From assembly GCA_963776565.1 (NCBI GenBank), contig CAVZNF010000004.1:62001-126000 (forward strand): a stretch of 64,000 nucleotides of DNA, written 5' to 3'. The position numbers were made by a program, and so were the translations under genes. A model generated the notes under the pieces. It did not search any database, was not told where the DNA came from, and saw only the letters and a list, made by a program, of their open reading frames with translations. Of the stretch, positions 1 to 10,263 are shown piece by piece (the first letter of the stretch is position 1; each line of letters opens with the position of its first letter). Source of the DNA: GMQP-bins7 sp963776565 (GTDB taxonomy: Bacteria; Actinomycetota; Thermoleophilia; Gaiellales; Gaiellaceae).

Positions 1-120
1 GCTCTCTGGAAGGCACTGATCACACTGGCCAACGACGGTGCCGGCGCGGCTGCTGAGCGCTTCGGCTGGCGCATCGGCGCTCGCCAGGTGATCGACGAGG
101 TGCTCGCCGACCACGGCTAG
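1..120 (+). CDS. C-terminal end of an unidentified protein
   Basis: The first 120 bases form an open frame from the window edge that ends in TAG, giving 39 residues. The tail contains RFGWRIGARQVIDEVL. A pattern of Arg-Phe-x-Trp followed by a short helix is common at the C-terminus of family 4 glycosyltransferases, but 39 residues are too few to assign a family. The codons are GC-rich like the neighbours. The gene points towards the sugar transporter operon but is convergent with it, so they are not co-transcribed. Confidence 0.45.
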   Translation, partial: ALWKALITLANDGAGAAAERFGWRIGARQVIDEVLADHG

Positions 121-152
121 CGAACGAGGGGCCGGGTGGCTGCCTAAACGCC

Positions 153-197
153 GCAGAGCTCTGCTCTCACCAGAGCCTAAATGGCCGTTTCGGCCAT
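153..197. terminator. Inverted repeats between convergent genes
   Basis: Two compact hairpins lie between the end of the partial rightward gene and the end of the leftward ABC transporter operon. GCAGAGCTCTGC (153-164) is a perfect palindrome. ATGGCCG-TTT-CGGCCAT (181-197) is a 7-bp stem with a 3-base loop. Neither is followed by a clear T run, so a bidirectional terminator is inferred from position and structure only. Confidence 0.4.
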
Positions 198-262
198 GGC
201 CAGCACAACAGTGAGGCCGGACGTAGGCTCAGACCACGTCGAGAACAGTGACAGCCGTGAGT

Positions 263-1462
<1,200 letters not shown>

Positions 1463-1464
1463 GG

Positions 1465-2313
1465 CTACTCCTTCACGGCACCGGCGGACGCGTTCATGAT
1501 CCGCCGCTGGAAGATGAAGAACAGGATCGCGACCGGGATCGTCATCAACACCGACGCCGCGAGCTTCAGTGGGTAACGGTTCCCGGAGCCGAGCTGCCCG
1601 GATGCGAGCTGTGCGACGCCCTTCGTGAGCGTGTTCAGGCTGGTGCTCTGCGCGGAGATGATGAAGTGCGCCAGCTCGTTCCACGAGCCCTGGAAGGACA
1701 GGATGAAGAGCGTGATGAGCGCAGGCCATGCCATCGGCAGCACGATCGACCAGTAGATCCGGAAGAGGCTCGCGCCGTCGATCCGTGCCGACTCCTCCAC
1801 GCTCACGGGGATCGACTCGAAGAAGTTCTTCATGATGAAGATGCCGGCGGCGTCGACGAACAGCGGGATGATCATGCCTTGGTACGTGTCGTAGATCCCG
1901 AGCTGGCGGATCATCAGGAACTTCGGGATGAGGAGCACGACCCCGGGCACCGCCATGACGGCGACGATCGTCGTGAACACGGCGGCGCGCCCACGGAAGC
2001 GCAGGCGCGCAAGCGCATAGCCGGCGAGGCTGTCGAGGAAGACGCGGAAGAACGTGACGCTGAGCGTCACGATCACCGAGTTCTTCACCCAGAGCAGGAA
2101 GTCCTGATCCTTGAAGAGCTGGCTGTACGCCTCCGTCGTGAACGGGGAAGGAATGAGGGTGAGCGGATTGGCCGTCGCGTCCGGCTCCGTCTTGAAGGAC
2201 GTCACCACCGCGATCACGAAGGGGAAGAGGAAGACGACCGCGATCGCGACGAGGACGCCGTACGAGAGCCCGGTTCGCAGCCGTCGCCGCCGCACGGCGC
2301 TCGCGTCGTTCAC
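1465..2313 (-). CDS. Sugar ABC transporter permease 2 (MalG type)
   Basis: This inner-membrane permease has 282 aa and starts at a GTG that overlaps the stop of the first permease (GTGA, 2310-2313). It opens with a basic N-terminus and a hydrophobic segment (VLVAIAVVFLFPFVIAVV), followed by the MalG-like periplasmic loop SFKTEPDA and further hydrophobic spans, about six in all. The EAA loop that contacts the ATPase is visible as EESARIDGASLFRIYWSIVLP in the middle of the protein. With its partner it forms the translocation channel of a family 1 carbohydrate importer. Confidence 0.92.
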   Translation of the reverse strand: MNDASAVRRRRLRTGLSYGVLVAIAVVFLFPFVIAVVTSFKTEPDATANPLTLIPSPFTTEAYSQLFKDQDFLLWVKNSVIVTLSVTFFRVFLDSLAGYALARLRFRGRAAVFTTIVAVMAVPGVVLLIPKFLMIRQLGIYDTYQGMIIPLFVDAAGIFIMKNFFESIPVSVEESARIDGASLFRIYWSIVLPMAWPALITLFILSFQGSWNELAHFIISAQSTSLNTLTKGVAQLASGQLGSGNRYPLKLAASVLMTIPVAILFFIFQRRIMNASAGAVKE

Positions 2314-3437
2314 CGTGCGCTCCCTGGCTCGCCCGATGCGATGCGCGATGCGTCGGCTGAGCCGAGCGGCTGCGTCGGCCCGAAGCGGCGCCGGCGCGGG
2401 ACGCGGTCGGGATTGCGCGTCACGAGCCGCGTCACGACTGTGAAGAAGACGATGATCGCGAAGAGGATGAAGGCGATCGCCGCGCCGACTCCCCACTCGT
2501 TGCCGTTGAACGAGGTGTTGAACGACAGGAACGCCGGCGTGAGCGTGGTGTTCGATGGACTCCCCTTCGTCCCGACATAGATCTGGTCGAAGATCTGCCA
2601 GGTGCCGATCAGGCCGAGCGTCACGACCGTGAAGATCATCGGCCGGATCATCGGCACAGTGATGTACCGGAACTTCCGCCATTCGGTCGCGCCGTCCAGG
2701 GCGGCCGCCTCGTTGACCGAGTCGTCGATGCTCTGCAGCGCAGCGAGGAAGAGCAGCATGAATGTCCCCGACGTCGTGAACACGGCCATCACGATGAAGA
2801 CGCACATTGCGATGCTCGGGCCGGACAGCCAGTCCCAATAGCTGACGCCGAGGAACATCCCGTTCGCGAGCGAGGCGGGCGGCTGGTTGACACCGAACTG
2901 CTCGAGGATGACGTGGAAGAGCCCGCGTGGGTCGTAGAGCCACGACGGCCCGGTCACACCGACGTACGACAGGAGCTCGTTGATAACGCCGGTCGGCGAG
3001 AAGAGGAAGAGAAACAGGATCGTGATCGCGACCGAGCTCGTGACCGAGGGGAAGTAGAAGGCCGTCCGGAAGGACCCGACGGCCTTGATGCCACGGTTGA
3101 CGAGCACCGCGAGGAACAGCGAGACGGCCGTCTGGATCGGGACGACGAGGAGGACGTAGTAGACGTTGTTGCGCAGCGACGTCCCGAAGTTGCTCTGGTC
3201 GAGCCCCGGCTGCGTGAGCAGGTGCCGGTAGTTCTCGAGGCCGACGAAGTGGGCGTGCGGGCCGAACGGGCTGCCGTTGCCGTTCCAGTCGGAGAAGCTG
3301 ACCCAGAGCGCCATTGCGATCGGCAGCACCAGGAACAGCCCGAGGAGGACGATCGCGGGCGCGAGAAACAGCCAGCCGGCCGCCGCCTGATGCCCGCGAA
3401 TCCCCGGGTCGCGGCGCCGCGCGAACCTATTCAGCAA
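2310..3437 (-). CDS. Sugar ABC transporter permease 1 (MalF type)
   Basis: This inner-membrane permease has 375 aa. The TTG start at 3437 is supported by a strong ribosome binding site (GAGGAGG on the coding strand, 3443-3449) about five bases upstream. The sequence has a first membrane span (GWLFLAPAIVLLGLFLVLP), further spans, and the EAA loop NEAAALDGATEWRKFRYIT towards the C-terminus. About 40 extra basic, Ser/Ala-rich residues follow the last span, which is longer than usual for MalF/UgpA. It is second in the operon, after the binding protein and a large hairpin. Confidence 0.91.
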   Translation of the reverse strand: MLNRFARRRDPGIRGHQAAAGWLFLAPAIVLLGLFLVLPIAMALWVSFSDWNGNGSPFGPHAHFVGLENYRHLLTQPGLDQSNFGTSLRNNVYYVLLVVPIQTAVSLFLAVLVNRGIKAVGSFRTAFYFPSVTSSVAITILFLFLFSPTGVINELLSYVGVTGPSWLYDPRGLFHVILEQFGVNQPPASLANGMFLGVSYWDWLSGPSIAMCVFIVMAVFTTSGTFMLLFLAALQSIDDSVNEAAALDGATEWRKFRYITVPMIRPMIFTVVTLGLIGTWQIFDQIYVGTKGSPSNTTLTPAFLSFNTSFNGNEWGVGAAIAFILFAIIVFFTVVTRLVTRNPDRVPRRRRFGPTQPLGSADASRIASGEPGSAR

Positions 3438-3461
3438 ACGCGCCTCCTCGTGCGTGCCGTC

Positions 3462-3493
3462 GCCCGCCGGCGGCGCGAGCGCCGCCGGCGGGC
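3462..3493. repeat. Large GC hairpin between binding protein and permease genes
   Basis: GCCCGCCGGCGGC (3462-3474) and GCCGCCGGCGGGC (3481-3493) are a perfect 13-bp inverted repeat around a 6-base centre. It is the strongest stem-loop I see in the window. It lies 14 bases after the restored stop of the binding-protein gene and about 25 bases before the permease start, inside the operon. In maltose-type operons such structures often raise binding-protein levels over permease by stabilising the upstream mRNA or by partial termination; that role here is inferred. Confidence 0.7.
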
Positions 3494-3506
3494 TTCCTCC
3501 TGTGCG

Positions 3507-4758
3507 TTACTGGTTCAGGATCGCCTGCAGCTCGCGGTTTATCCGATCGAGGATCGTCTTCGCATCCGTGTTCGGAAGTCCCTGGAGCTGCTGGTTGAAG
3601 TCGCCGAGCACCGTCGCGATGCCAGGCACGTTCGGGATGCTCTTCGAGTAGTTGGCACCGGCCAGGTAGGCAGCGAACTGCGGGTAGAGCTTGCTCCACA
3701 GTCTTCGCGTTCGCCTTCACGGACGGCATCACGCCAAACGCCCTGGCGTTACCCATCTGGACCTTCGGCTGGGTCAGGTACACGATCAGGGACATCGCGG
3801 CGGCCTTGTTCTTCGAGGCGGCGGCCATGCCCCACCCGCCGTCGTACTGCAGCGTCCCCATGCCGGCACGCCCGGCCGCGAGCTGGACGACGCGGTACTT
3901 GACGGTCGGGTAGTCGTGGGTCATTGCGCCTGCGATCCAGTTGCCTTCGATCGTCATGGCGCACTGCTGCTTCCCGAAGCCTTCACCGCCCCAGCCGACA
4001 CCGAGCTGGTTGGTGAGCTTGAACGAGCCGGCATTGATCATCTGCTTGACGAAGTTGAACGCCTGGATGTTCTCCTTGCTGTTGACCGTGGCGGTCTTCC
4101 CGTCCTTGGAGACGAGCCAGCCGCCGTTCTGAATCATGAACACGCCGAGGCGGTGGAACTCGGCACCCGTGCAGAGGCCTACCTGCCCCGAGCGGGTGAG
4201 CTTCTTCGCGACGGACGCGAGCTGCGCCCACGTCTTCGGGTAGTCCTTGGCCGTCAGCTTCGCACCCTGCCACGAAGCGCTGTTGATCACGAGGGCGAGC
4301 GTCGAGAAGTCCTTCGGCGCCGCATACAGGTGGCCCTTGTACGTGTACGCCGCGCGGAGGCTCGGATAGAAGGCCTTGACGTTCTTGAGTTTGTCGAGCG
4401 GGGCGAGGCTGCCCGCCTTCGCGTACGTCGCGACACTGTCGTTGCTGAGATAGAAGATGTCGGGCGGATTCCCGGACGCGAAGCCCTGGGCGAGCTGCTG
4501 GTTGAGGTCGGAGGCGACGACCACGTTCACCTCGATGCCGGTCTGCTTCGTGAACGCCTTCACCGCGCCGTTGACCGCGAAGGTCTCGGCGGGTCCAGAG
4601 CTTCCGATTAGCGCAGTCAGTGTGGTGGCGTGGCTCTTCGTCGGCGAGCCGAGGGCGGCGCCGACTGCAACGGCGAGCGCGCTGACCGTGACGACCGCCA
4701 ACAAGAACCAGCGGCGACTCCGGGTGGTGCGATGCGGATGCAAGAGATGCGGATGCAT
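3507..4758 (-). CDS. Extracellular sugar-binding protein (one frame break)
   Basis: This family 1 solute-binding protein has about 416 aa and delivers a sugar to the importer downstream. The ATG at 4758 follows an AAGGAGGA ribosome site. The N-terminus has Arg-rich residues, a hydrophobic signal segment (FLLAVVTVSALAVAVGAAL) and an Ala-type cleavage region with no lipobox Cys. The body has typical motifs, including SGNPPDIFYLS and the ligand-pocket GGWGMAAASKNKAAA. Near 3698 the frame breaks. After removal of one base it continues WSKLYPQFAAYLAG and ends in RELQAILNQ followed by TAA at 3507, the expected C-terminus. The unshifted frame instead runs through a large hairpin into the permease. 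Confidence 0.85.
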
Positions 4759-5054
4759 GAAATGTCCTCCTTGGCGAGCTGTTGAGAACGAAAAACGAGT
4801 CCGGCCGGCGCGATGCCAGAGTGGCTCGGTCGGCAAGATCGTGGGGCTATCTCCCTCCTTCGAACCGCGTCTGTGGAGCCTGCCTCCATCGTGTTCCACG
4901 GCGAGCATAGAGGAAGTGAACGTTAGCCACAAAGCAGCTGCGGGTCACCGGGTGGATACACCGCGTGACCCGTTCCTAAACATTCTCCGACTCTCGCCGC
5001 AGCTCAAGTGTCGGCGCGAGTACGCGCTTCTGCGCGGGCCAGCGAGCCTCACGA
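4759..5054. promoter_or_regulatory. Control region of the sugar transporter operon
   Basis: These 296 bases separate the tRNA-Leu gene from the binding-protein gene, both leftward, and hold no convincing gene. The main feature is an inverted repeat at 4941-4972: CGGGTCAC and GTGACCCG arms, with GGTG and CACC arms nested inside around a GATA loop. It lies about 180 bases before the start codon of the transporter operon. It could be a regulator operator or part of the tRNA 3' processing or termination region; there is no T run after it. Confidence 0.5.
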
Positions 5055-5141
5055 TGCCGGGGGCGGGACTCGAACCCGCACGCCCCCTGAGGGACACCCG
5101 CTTTTAAGGCGGGCGCGTCTCACCCGTTCCGCCACCCCGGC
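5055..5141 (-). tRNA. tRNA-Leu (anticodon UAA)
   Basis: An 87-base class II tRNA on the minus strand. The acceptor stem pairs GCCGGGG with CCCCGGC, with discriminator A at 5055. The anticodon stem CCCGC/GCGGG holds the loop CTTAAAA, so the anticodon is TAA, which reads the rare UUA codon. A long variable arm (GTCCCTC...) fits leucine, and the T loop is GGTTCGAGTCC. CCA is not encoded. In GC-rich actinobacteria the UUA-reading tRNA decodes very few codons and can be regulatory (bldA in Streptomyces); whether this applies here is unknown. Confidence 0.95.
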
Positions 5142-5161
5142 GGGGACGAGTTTACGCCCGA

Positions 5162-5836
5162 CTACATGCCCGGCTGGAGCTGACTCGGATCGAATCGCTC
5201 CGGCCCACGGAACTGGAGCGAGCGGAAGAACGTCGAGACCGCGCCCTCGTCGAACTTCGTGCACTTCGCGAGGAACCCGTTCTTGGTCTCTCCGTCGACG
5301 ACCCACGCGCCGAGCGCGAACTTGTCACCGAGTCGATTGAGCGGCGCCATGATCGTCCCGGTCTTGTGCGACTCGTAGAACGACCGAAGCTCCTCGACGG
5401 TCGAGTCGGGGACGTCCTTCCCGTACAGGATGTAGATGCCGCCGTGCTCGAGGTTGTGTACGACCCGCGCGATCTCCAGCTCCTCGTTGTAGATGCCGAA
5501 GATCGCCGGGATTCCGTAATGGGGGCCACTCGTCGGCGGGATCGGTGTTCCACTTCGGGGACGTTCCGCCCGGATCTCGAATCGAGTGCACGCCTTCGAG
5601 AGCCGGAGCGACCTGAAGCGTGCATCCGGCCGACTTCATCGCGGTCCGCAGCCCCTTGATGTCGGTCTTCCCCCCACCACCGACCATGCCGAGCGCGACA
5701 GCGACGATGGCGAGCGCAAGCGCGAGGCCAGTGATGCCGACGCCAATGGCCAGCGTTCGCGTGCGACGAGCTGCCGTCCGTCGGCAGCGGCTCCTGCGCG
5801 CTGTTTCGGCGCCTTGACACGAGGCTTGTCGGCCAT
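5162..5836 (-). CDS. DUF3105-like membrane-anchored protein (two frame breaks)
   Basis: Three frame segments join into one protein of about 224 aa. The ATG at 5836 opens MADKPRVKAPKQR. After a break near 5765 the frame continues through a single membrane span (LAIGVGITGLALALAIVAVALG) and a region ending KWNTDP. After a break near 5538 it continues PTSGPHYGIPAIFGIYNEE and VVHNLEHGGIYILYG, the hallmark of DUF3105 proteins. The two breaks cancel, so start and stop are in the same frame. The function of the family is unknown to me. It diverges from rmuC, with start codons 88 bases apart. Confidence 0.75.
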
Positions 5837-5923
5837 GCCGCGGGCGAGGGTAGCACCCGTCTCGTTCAGCCCCGATTGTGTAAGAAGCGCCGTCCGCCGG
5901 CCGGATTACCGTGGGTCGGCTCA

Positions 5924-7144
5924 ATGGTCATCGCTGCCCTTCTCATCGGTCTCGCGGCCGGCGGTCTCGCCGTCCTCGTCGCCGTGCGGCCCGCTCTCGT
6001 CGAGCGCCGCCGACGCGTCCAGGAAGTGATCGTGCTCGAGCGTGCGCTCGCAGGAGCACAGGCGGAGCTCGCCGTCGAGCGTGGATCACTCGACGAGCGG
6101 CTCGAAGCGGCTATCAAGACACTCTCGACTCAGGCGCTGGACGCCAACAGCACACGATTCCTCGAGCTGGCCGAGACGCATCTCACCGGCCACGTCCGTC
6201 CGCTGAAGGACTCGCTCGCGCGCATGGATCTCCAGCTCCAGAGCGTCGAGCGTGTCCGGCAGGAGTCGTACGGCGCGCTCCAGATCCAGGTCAGCGCCCT
6301 CGCCGAGCGCGCCGGCAAGCTCACCAACGCGCTGCGCACGCCGCACGTGCGCGGGCGCTGGGGAGAAGCGCAGCTGCGCAATGTCGTCGAGTACGCCGGA
6401 ATGGTGGAGTACTGCGACTACGTCGTCCAGGCCACCGCGACGACGGACGACGGAGCGCTCCGACCCGACCTCGTCGTCCGCATTCCCGGCGGCAAGCACG
6501 TCGTCGTCGACGCAAAGGCGCCGCTGACGGCCTATCTCGATGCCTTCGAGACGTCGGACGAGGCAGAGCGCGATCGCCGTCTCGCCGACCACGCGCGCCA
6601 AGTGCGCGAGCACGTCGGGAAGCTCTCGGCGAAGGGCTACTGGCGCCAGTTCGAGCCGTCTCCCGACCTCGTCGTGATGTTCCTTCCGGACGAGTCGTAC
6701 CTGCGTGTGGCACACGAGCACGACCCGTCGCTCCAGGAGTACGCATGGAGCTCGAATGTGATCCTCGCCTCACCGAGCACGCTGATGATCCTGCTCCGAA
6801 CGGTCGCGATGACGTGGCAGCAGGAGACCGTCGCCGAGAGCGCGCGAGAGGTGAGCGAGCTCGGCCGCGAGCTGTACAAGCGGCTCGCGACCATGGGCGC
6901 CCACATGTCGAAGCTCGGAAGATCTCTCGACGGCGCGGTCGACGCGTACAACAAGACGGTCGGCTCGCTCGAGCGCCAGGTGCTCGTCCAGGCGAGGCGC
7001 TTCGAGCAGCACGGGATCTCCGGGATCGAGCCGCCCGAGATCCAGCCGGTCGAGCGCCAGACCCGGTCGCTCGCCGCGGCGGAGCTCGTCGAACCCGAGC
7101 AGACGACGCTCGAGGCCGTTTCCGCAGGCGCCGACGCCGCCTGA
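5924..7144 (+). CDS. rmuC: DNA recombination protein RmuC
   Basis: A 406-aa RmuC family protein, implicated in limiting inversions between repeats; the C-terminal half is a PD-(D/E)XK-like nuclease fold. The N-terminus is a membrane anchor (MVIAALLIGLAAGGLAVLVAV), followed by a coiled coil. The nuclease-like core includes LRTPHVRGRWGEAQLRNVVE and the motif HVVVDAKAPLTAY. I chose the ATG at 5924, directly before the hydrophobic segment; a TTG 48 bases upstream is in frame but gives an unlikely CKKRRPP lead. An AGCCCG/CGGGCT hairpin follows the stop. Confidence 0.9.
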   Translation: MVIAALLIGLAAGGLAVLVAVRPALVERRRRVQEVIVLERALAGAQAELAVERGSLDERLEAAIKTLSTQALDANSTRFLELAETHLTGHVRPLKDSLARMDLQLQSVERVRQESYGALQIQVSALAERAGKLTNALRTPHVRGRWGEAQLRNVVEYAGMVEYCDYVVQATATTDDGALRPDLVVRIPGGKHVVVDAKAPLTAYLDAFETSDEAERDRRLADHARQVREHVGKLSAKGYWRQFEPSPDLVVMFLPDESYLRVAHEHDPSLQEYAWSSNVILASPSTLMILLRTVAMTWQQETVAESAREVSELGRELYKRLATMGAHMSKLGRSLDGAVDAYNKTVGSLERQVLVQARRFEQHGISGIEPPEIQPVERQTRSLAAAELVEPEQTTLEAVSAGADAA

Positions 7145-7187
7145 GCAAAGGAACATCGAAGAACATCGATGCGTTCTTACTGTTGGC

Positions 7188-7205
7188 AGCCCGGTTCAGC
7201 GGGCT
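7188..7205 (+). terminator. Hairpin after rmuC
   Basis: AGCCCG (7188-7193) and CGGGCT (7200-7205) form a 6-bp stem with loop GTTCAG, 43 bases after the rmuC stop and 25 bases before trxB. A direct repeat of GAACATCGA (7151-7159 and 7161-7169) lies just upstream. A weak terminator is possible; there is no T run. Confidence 0.3.
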
Positions 7206-7229
7206 ACGCTCTGCCCTGGAGGAGGACCT

Positions 7230-8193
7230 GTGAGCGACGTTCGTGACGTGATCATCATCGGCGGCGGCCCGGCCGGCTACACCGCCGCTCTCTACACGGC
7301 TCGCGCCAACCTGCGCCCGTTGGTGATCGAAGGCTTCAACTGGGGCGGCCAGCTGATGATCACGAGCGACGTCGAGAACTACCCGGGCTATGCCGACGGG
7401 GTCATGGGGCCGACGATGATGGCCGACTTCCGCCGGCAGGCCGAGCGATTCGGCGCCGAGTTCGTCACGGACGACGTGACGCGCGTCGACTTCTCGGAGC
7501 GGCCGTTCCGCGTCTACGTCGGCGGCGACGAGCACCGAGCGGACTCCGTGATCGTCGCGACCGGCGCGAGCGCTCGCCAACTCGGCCTGCCGTCCGAGCA
7601 GACGCTGCAGGGGCGTGGAGTCTCCTACTGCGCGACCTGTGACGGCGCGTTCTTCCGGGACAAGATCGTCGTCGTCGTGGGCGGCGGCGATTCTGCGATG
7701 GAGGAGGCGACCTTCCTCACGCGCTTCGCGAGCAAGGTCGTGGTCGTCCATCGGCGTGACGAGTTCCGGGCCTCGCCGATCATGGTCGACCGCGCCCGCG
7801 AGAACGAGAAGGTCGAGTTCGTGCTGAACGCCGAGGTCGACGAGGTGCTCGGCGAGGGAAACGGGCACGTGACCGGTCTTCGGCTGCGCGATACGACGAC
7901 GGGCGAGCTGACGGAGATCGACGCGGACGGGCTCTTCGTCGCCGTCGGCCACGATCCCACCACCGCACTCTTCCTCGACTGGCTCGACCACGACGAGGCC
8001 GGGTACCTCGTCACGGAGCCGCGCTCGACGCGGACGAACATTCCCGGGCGTCTTCGCAGCGGGGGACGTCCAGGATCACACGTATCGCCAGGCTGTCACG
8101 GCAGCCGGCTCGGGCACCATGGCCGCGCTCGATGCGCAACGCTGGCTCGAGGAGCAGCGGCACAGCCCCGAGGTCGCCGCGGCCCCGGCCTGA
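7230..8193 (+). CDS. trxB: Thioredoxin reductase (one frame break)
   Basis: A thioredoxin-disulfide reductase of about 320 aa that transfers electrons from NADPH through FAD to thioredoxin. It has the FAD motif GGGPAGYTAAL (about residues 11-21), redox-active CATC (134-137) and the second dinucleotide site VVGGGDSAMEEA. The GTG start at 7230 follows GGAGGAGG. Near 8047 (CCCGGGCG) the frame breaks. With one base removed it continues NIPGVFAAGDVQDHTYRQAV, the conserved FAD-binding C-terminal motif, and ends at TGA 8191. Without the correction the frame runs into the next gene. No thioredoxin gene is adjacent. Confidence 0.93.
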
Positions 8194-8234
8194 GCCAGTC
8201 TCTCCGACCGCAGCGCCCGTTACCCTCGCCCGGA

Positions 8235-9135
8235 GTGGCCGCGCGCTGGATCGACCTCCTCGACCCGACCTCCGAGGAGGTGCAGGCTGTTCTGCCTGCC
8301 GGAGTCGACCCCGACGTGCTGAACGTCCTCCTCGCCCCTGCCGCGGCCGAACGCACCCGACCGCTGCTCGAGGGTCACGGCGCGTATGTGTTCGGAGTCT
8401 TCCTGGATGCCGTGCCGGTGCCAGATGAGGACCGCGTCGTCTATCGAGAGCTCGACGTGGTCGCAACGGCTTCGCTCGTCGTGACGGTGAGAAAGACACC
8501 CGCAGGCGGGACGCCATGGGATCCGACCCCGCTACAGACGCCCGCCGCAAGAGGCGCATCGGCCGGTGAGCTCCTCTTCCGGCTCATCGACGACGTGGCC
8601 GAGTCCTTCCTGGACGTCGTCGACGCCGCCGACCTGGAAATCGATGAGCTCGAAGAGCACATCGATTTGTGGCCGAGTGACCGTATACGGCGACGGCTCG
8701 GGAGTCTCCGCCACGACCTTCTGCACGCGCGGAGAACGGTCAGCGCAACACGCGGTGCGGTACGCCGCGATCATCGACAAGCGGCTCGACATCGGAGACG
8801 ACACACTCTTCCCGGATGAGGTCGAGAGGATGTTCACAGACACGTACGAGACCCTCTTCCGCGCTGCCGAGGACATCGATGTCGCCCGCGACCTGCTGAC
8901 GAGCGTCCGCGACCACCATCAGGCACAGATCACCGAGACCCAGAACGAGGTCGTGAAGAAGCTGACGGTGATCGCGTCCCTCGTTCTCGTCCCGACGCTG
9001 ATCGTCGGGTTCTACGGACAGAACTTCCAGCCCGCCTTCGACGACGCCTTCTGGACGCTGGGCGTGTCGACGGGTCTCATTGTCGGAACCACCATGGTCC
9101 AGCTGGCGCTGTACCGCTGGCGCCGCTGGCTCTAG
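8235..9135 (+). CDS. CorA-like divalent cation transporter (one frame break)
   Basis: A CorA family channel of about 299 aa with a GTG start at 8235. The cytoplasmic domain is followed by a long helix and two C-terminal membrane spans (VIASLVLVPTLIVGFYG and TGLIVGTTMVQLALY). The loop between them reads YGQNF where typical CorA has YGMNF, and few acidic residues follow. The frame breaks near 8768: removing one base joins AVRR to IIDKRLDIGDDTLFPDEVER. CorA members carry Mg, Co, Ni or Zn; the GQN variant makes the substrate uncertain. The gene converges on the SnoaL-like gene with a 4-base overlap. Confidence 0.82.
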
Positions 9136-9551
9136 GCCGGCGCGCCCTCCGGAATAGCCCCGAGCTGCTGCATCATCGTCATAGCGTCGAAGACGCCCCA
9201 GTGCTCGCGCGCCAGACCGTCGTCGCCGAAGCGAATGATGTCGACGAACGGGACGTCGATGCTCTTCCCGGTCGCGGGCATTCCCATGAATTCACCCTCG
9301 TGGGTGCCGGTGGCTCGCATCCTGGCGACGACCTTGTCGCCGCTCGGCAGCACGTCCTCGACGTGCATGTGCACGTCCGGAAACGCTGCTCTGTACATAC
9401 GGAAGAACTCCATGACTCCCTCGCGGGTCGGCGCGAGCCCGGGTGTCTCCTCGTGCTCGACGAAGTCGTCCGCCAGCAGCTCGCCGAACCCGTCGATGTC
9501 ACCTGCGTTCAGCAGGTCGTACGCGCGCCGCATCGTCGCCGCGTGATCCAT
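9132..9551 (-). CDS. SnoaL-like ester cyclase family protein
   Basis: A 139-aa single-domain protein of the NTF2-like/SnoaL superfamily. It opens MRRAYDLLNAGDIDGFGELL, continues DFVEHEETPGLAPTREGV and FPDVHMHVEDVLPSGDKVV, and ends with the RFGDDGLAREHW strand, the standard pattern of predicted polyketide cyclase SnoaL-like proteins. The ATG at 9551 has an AGGAGG site seven bases upstream. These small alpha+beta barrels bind varied small molecules and the substrate cannot be predicted. It follows nth on the same strand, and the 3' end of the nth frame overlaps it. Confidence 0.8.
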   Translation of the reverse strand: MDHAATMRRAYDLLNAGDIDGFGELLADDFVEHEETPGLAPTREGVMEFFRMYRAAFPDVHMHVEDVLPSGDKVVARMRATGTHEGEFMGMPATGKSIDVPFVDIIRFGDDGLAREHWGVFDAMTMMQQLGAIPEGAPA

Positions 9552-10263
9552 CGTGTACCTCCTGTGGATTGACGGCGCGATCATATGACGCGCCGAGTCG
9601 GCTCGACGGGCACAGATCCTCGAGGACGCACTCCTGGCACAGCGGTCGGCGCGCATCACAAACGCGACGACCGTGCCAGATGAGGAGATGCGGGAACCGC
9701 GCCCAGTCCGCACGAGGCACGACACGTTGCAGATCGCGCTCGATCTTCACCGGATCGTCGTTTCGCGTGAGGCCGAGTCGCTGCGAGAGCCGGCGTACGT
9801 GCGTGTCGACGACGATTCCTTGCGCGTGCCCAAGCTCAGAGGCGACGACGTTCGCGGTCTTGCGGGCGACACCGGGAAGCCGGACGAGATCCTCGAGCCT
9901 CCCCGGCACCTCGCCGTCGAACTCCTCGAGGAGCGTCCGCATCGTCCCGCGAATCGACTTCGCCTTCTGGCGGAAGAAGCCGGTCGCGTAGATGTCCCGC
10001 TCGAGCTCCTCGACCGGCACGGCGAGGTAGTCCTCGGGCGTGCGGTACTTCTCGAACAGCGCGGGCGTGACCTTGTTCACGTTCACGTCGGTCGTCTGCG
10101 CGGAGAGCATCACCGAGACGAGCAGCTCGAGATCGCTGCGGAAGCGGAGCGCGATCTCCGCGTCCGAGTGCTCCGCGGCGAGGCGCTCGATGATCGGCCC
10201 GATTCGCTCCCGTCGCCGGCCCAGGCCGCGGCGCCTCGCCTCGCGGACGTAGCTACGTGCCAC
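9499..10263 (-). CDS. nth: Endonuclease III (DNA glycosylase/AP lyase)
   Basis: A base-excision enzyme for oxidised pyrimidines. Visible features are the helix-hairpin-helix LPGVARKTANVV with its catalytic Lys, the catalytic Asp in VVDTHV, and a complete C-x6-C-x2-C-x5-C cluster motif (CDARRPLCQECVLEDLC) for the [4Fe-4S] cluster. The GTG at 10263 overlaps the upstream phosphoesterase stop by 11 bases; translation could also start slightly later. The frame runs about 28 residues past the cluster and 53 bases into the SnoaL-like gene. Nth normally ends soon after the cluster, so a frame error near 9600 is possible. Confidence 0.9.
   Translation of the reverse strand: MARSYVREARRRGLGRRRERIGPIIERLAAEHSDAEIALRFRSDLELLVSVMLSAQTTDVNVNKVTPALFEKYRTPEDYLAVPVEELERDIYATGFFRQKAKSIRGTMRTLLEEFDGEVPGRLEDLVRLPGVARKTANVVASELGHAQGIVVDTHVRRLSQRLGLTRNDDPVKIERDLQRVVPRADWARFPHLLIWHGRRVCDARRPLCQECVLEDLCPSSRLGASYDRAVNPQEVHDGSRGDDAARVRPAERR

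Noticed and set aside
7151..7169. Direct repeat of GAACATCGA as a CRISPR or tandem array
   Set aside because: Only two copies one base apart, with no spacers and no cas genes.
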